Below are positions 63,537 through 64,000 of a DNA stretch of 64,000 bases, in pieces. Source of the DNA: Bacteroidetes bacterium ADurb.Bin145. GTDB lineage: Bacteria; Bacteroidota; Bacteroidia; Bacteroidales; VadinHA17. The translations under genes and the position numbers were made by a program. The stretch is taken from the NCBI GenBank assembly GCA_002070505.1, contig MWDJ01000010.1, positions 26,382 to 90,381 on the forward strand. The letters run 5' to 3'. The notes under the pieces are model-generated. The model was not told the DNA's origin. It made no database searches and worked only from the letters and a program-made list of their open reading frames with translations. Each line of letters starts with the position of its first letter. The stretch's first letter is position 1.

Positions 63537-63857
63537 ATGATAAAAGTACACCAGTATTATGTTTATATTCTCACAAATGTATATAATAATGTTCTTTATA
63601 CAGGGATTACAAATGATATTGAGAGACGATGCATAGAACACAAGAAGAAGTATGTAAAGGGCTTTACACAAAAGTACAATGTAGACAAACTTGTATATTT
63701 TGAAACTTACAATGAAGTGGAAGAAGCTATTAAAAGGGAGAAACAGATCAAGGGTTATTCAAGAATTAAGAAAATTGCATTGATAGAAGGATTCAACAAG
63801 GATTGGCAGGATTTGTTTCTAAACGGTAAGATTCAGCTTCCGAGGAGCCAGCAATGA
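63537..63857 (+). CDS. GIY-YIG nuclease family protein
   Basis: 106 residues, one GIY-YIG domain. The motif residues are YYVYILTN and VLYTGITNDIERRCIEHKK (in place of GIY and YIG, with the Arg after them). The later KREKQIKGYSRIKKIALIEGFNKDW carries the conserved Glu and Lys. This is the small UPF0213-like stand-alone type without any other domain. The start ATG follows AAGGGGA (63528-63534), an uncommon Shine-Dalgarno-like sequence for this phylum. The gene lies between inverted repeats and is more AT-rich than the core genes. Related single-domain proteins have no agreed function; a role in repeat mobility is my inference. Confidence 0.8.
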   Translation: MIKVHQYYVYILTNVYNNVLYTGITNDIERRCIEHKKKYVKGFTQKYNVDKLVYFETYNEVEEAIKREKQIKGYSRIKKIALIEGFNKDWQDLFLNGKIQLPRSQQ

Positions 63858-63873
63858 TGCAGTGGTAAGGGAC

Positions 63874-63914
63874 GGAGATTCCTCTCCCGATGAATCGGGA
63901 TCGGAATGACACGG
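63874..63914 (-). repeat. Terminal inverted repeat, right copy
   Basis: GGAGATTCCT (63874-63883) and TCGGAATGACACGG (63901-63914) are exact reverse complements of the two ends of the left copy. The hairpin between them is TCCCGA-TGAA-TCGGGA (63885-63900), a different hairpin sequence from the left copy, but the same arms as the one after queG (40819-40844). So ends are conserved while the inner hairpin varies. Confidence 0.75.
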
Positions 63915-63932
63915 TGTTTTGGTGAGTATTAG

Positions 63933-64000
63933 GGGGGAATGAGGCGGGGCGTTTTGCCAGAAAGTCAACAAAAGAAAAAGAATTTGAATCAAAACGCCCC
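63933..64000. repeat. Long palindrome, copy 2 (cut by the window edge)
   Basis: The left arm (63933-63956) and the spacer (63957-63989) are identical to copy 1. The right arm is complementary for the 11 bases visible (63990-64000) and runs off the window. Preceded by six G's instead of five. Orientation is the same as copy 1, as shown by the spacer. Confidence 0.8.

Larger units (their letters stand above)
63131..64000. mobile_element. Candidate GIY-YIG nuclease-bearing repeat unit next to tRNA-Arg
   Basis: From outside in: a long palindrome (63156-63236) and its direct copy (63933 to beyond the window), both with the same spacer and both preceded by similar leaders (63131-63155; 63910-63932); then inverted copies of a shorter repeat (63252-63312 and 63874-63914); then the GIY-YIG gene (63537-63857). 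The spacing of the direct copies is about 780 bases. No transposase or integrase is present. The element name and mobility are inference from the nested repeat symmetry. Confidence 0.4.

Noticed and set aside
63060-64000. tRNA-Arg as an attachment site of an integrative element
   Set aside because: No integrase gene is visible and the tRNA 3' end is not repeated at the right side; only a short CGGGATC similarity occurs near 63895-63902.

Overview
This is a piece of a Bacteroidota chromosome, most likely order Bacteroidales and probably a free-living or environmental lineage. The evidence is an LpxC-FabZ fusion in an HD-lpxD-lpxC/fabZ-lpxA cluster, an IPExxxVDY-family protein behind acpP-fabF-rnc, an LptE-SecG neighbourhood, a type IX secretion sorting-like domain, GSCFA and MuiA-family proteins, almost no Shine-Dalgarno sequences, and several promoters of the Bacteroidota type (TTG, 18-20 bases, TAnnTTTG). 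No rRNA operon, CRISPR array, prophage or transposase gene was seen.

Layout. 1-10 kb: rimP-nusA (nusA runs off the left edge), a PflX-like radical SAM enzyme, a beta-propeller lipoprotein, small membrane proteins, a secreted Tyr/Trp-rich protein with a Thr/Arg tail, a GH10 xylanase, an FMN reductase and a MATE exporter. 10-26 kb: one seven-gene minus-strand unit. It encodes an ABC ATPase, a very large ABC-2 permease with a degenerate M1-peptidase-like ectodomain and a golvesin-like C-terminal domain, a TolC-like channel, a membrane-fusion lipoprotein, an RND permease, a second RND permease fused in one frame to extra membrane helices and an ABC ATPase, and a small ABC-2 permease. 26-34 kb: lipid A biosynthesis, then YccF, MuiA-like and DUF1646 membrane or envelope proteins. 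34-41 kb: sufBCDSE, a DUF59 (SufT-like) gene and queG. 41-49 kb: an ECF sigma factor, a lysophospholipase-like hydrolase, a GSCFA protein, a MerR-regulator remnant, a tiny T9SS-sorting-domain protein, kdsB, a sigma-54 activator, lptE, a TPR-like protein and secG. 49-63 kb: groESL, lepA, a RprY/RprX-type two-component pair, acpP-fabF-rnc, purN, an M23 peptidase and leuS. 63-64 kb: a tRNA-Arg(CCG) followed by a compact repeat-bounded unit carrying a GIY-YIG nuclease gene.

The most striking item is the efflux unit at 10188-25850. It combines a complete RND tripartite pump (two inner-membrane permeases, adaptor, outer-membrane channel) with two ABC modules, one of them physically fused to an RND permease. 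The two ATPases look like paralogues, and each sits next to an ABC-2 permease, which suggests an envelope export machine driven by both proton-motive force and ATP. The second most striking item is the right edge. There a GIY-YIG nuclease gene is bracketed by inverted copies of one short repeat and, outside those, by direct copies of a long palindrome with 24-base arms, immediately downstream of a tRNA gene.

All calls come from reading the sequence without database searches. Family names are recognised from motifs and architecture. Start codons were moved where a signal peptide, a neighbour's stop codon or a promoter argued for it.
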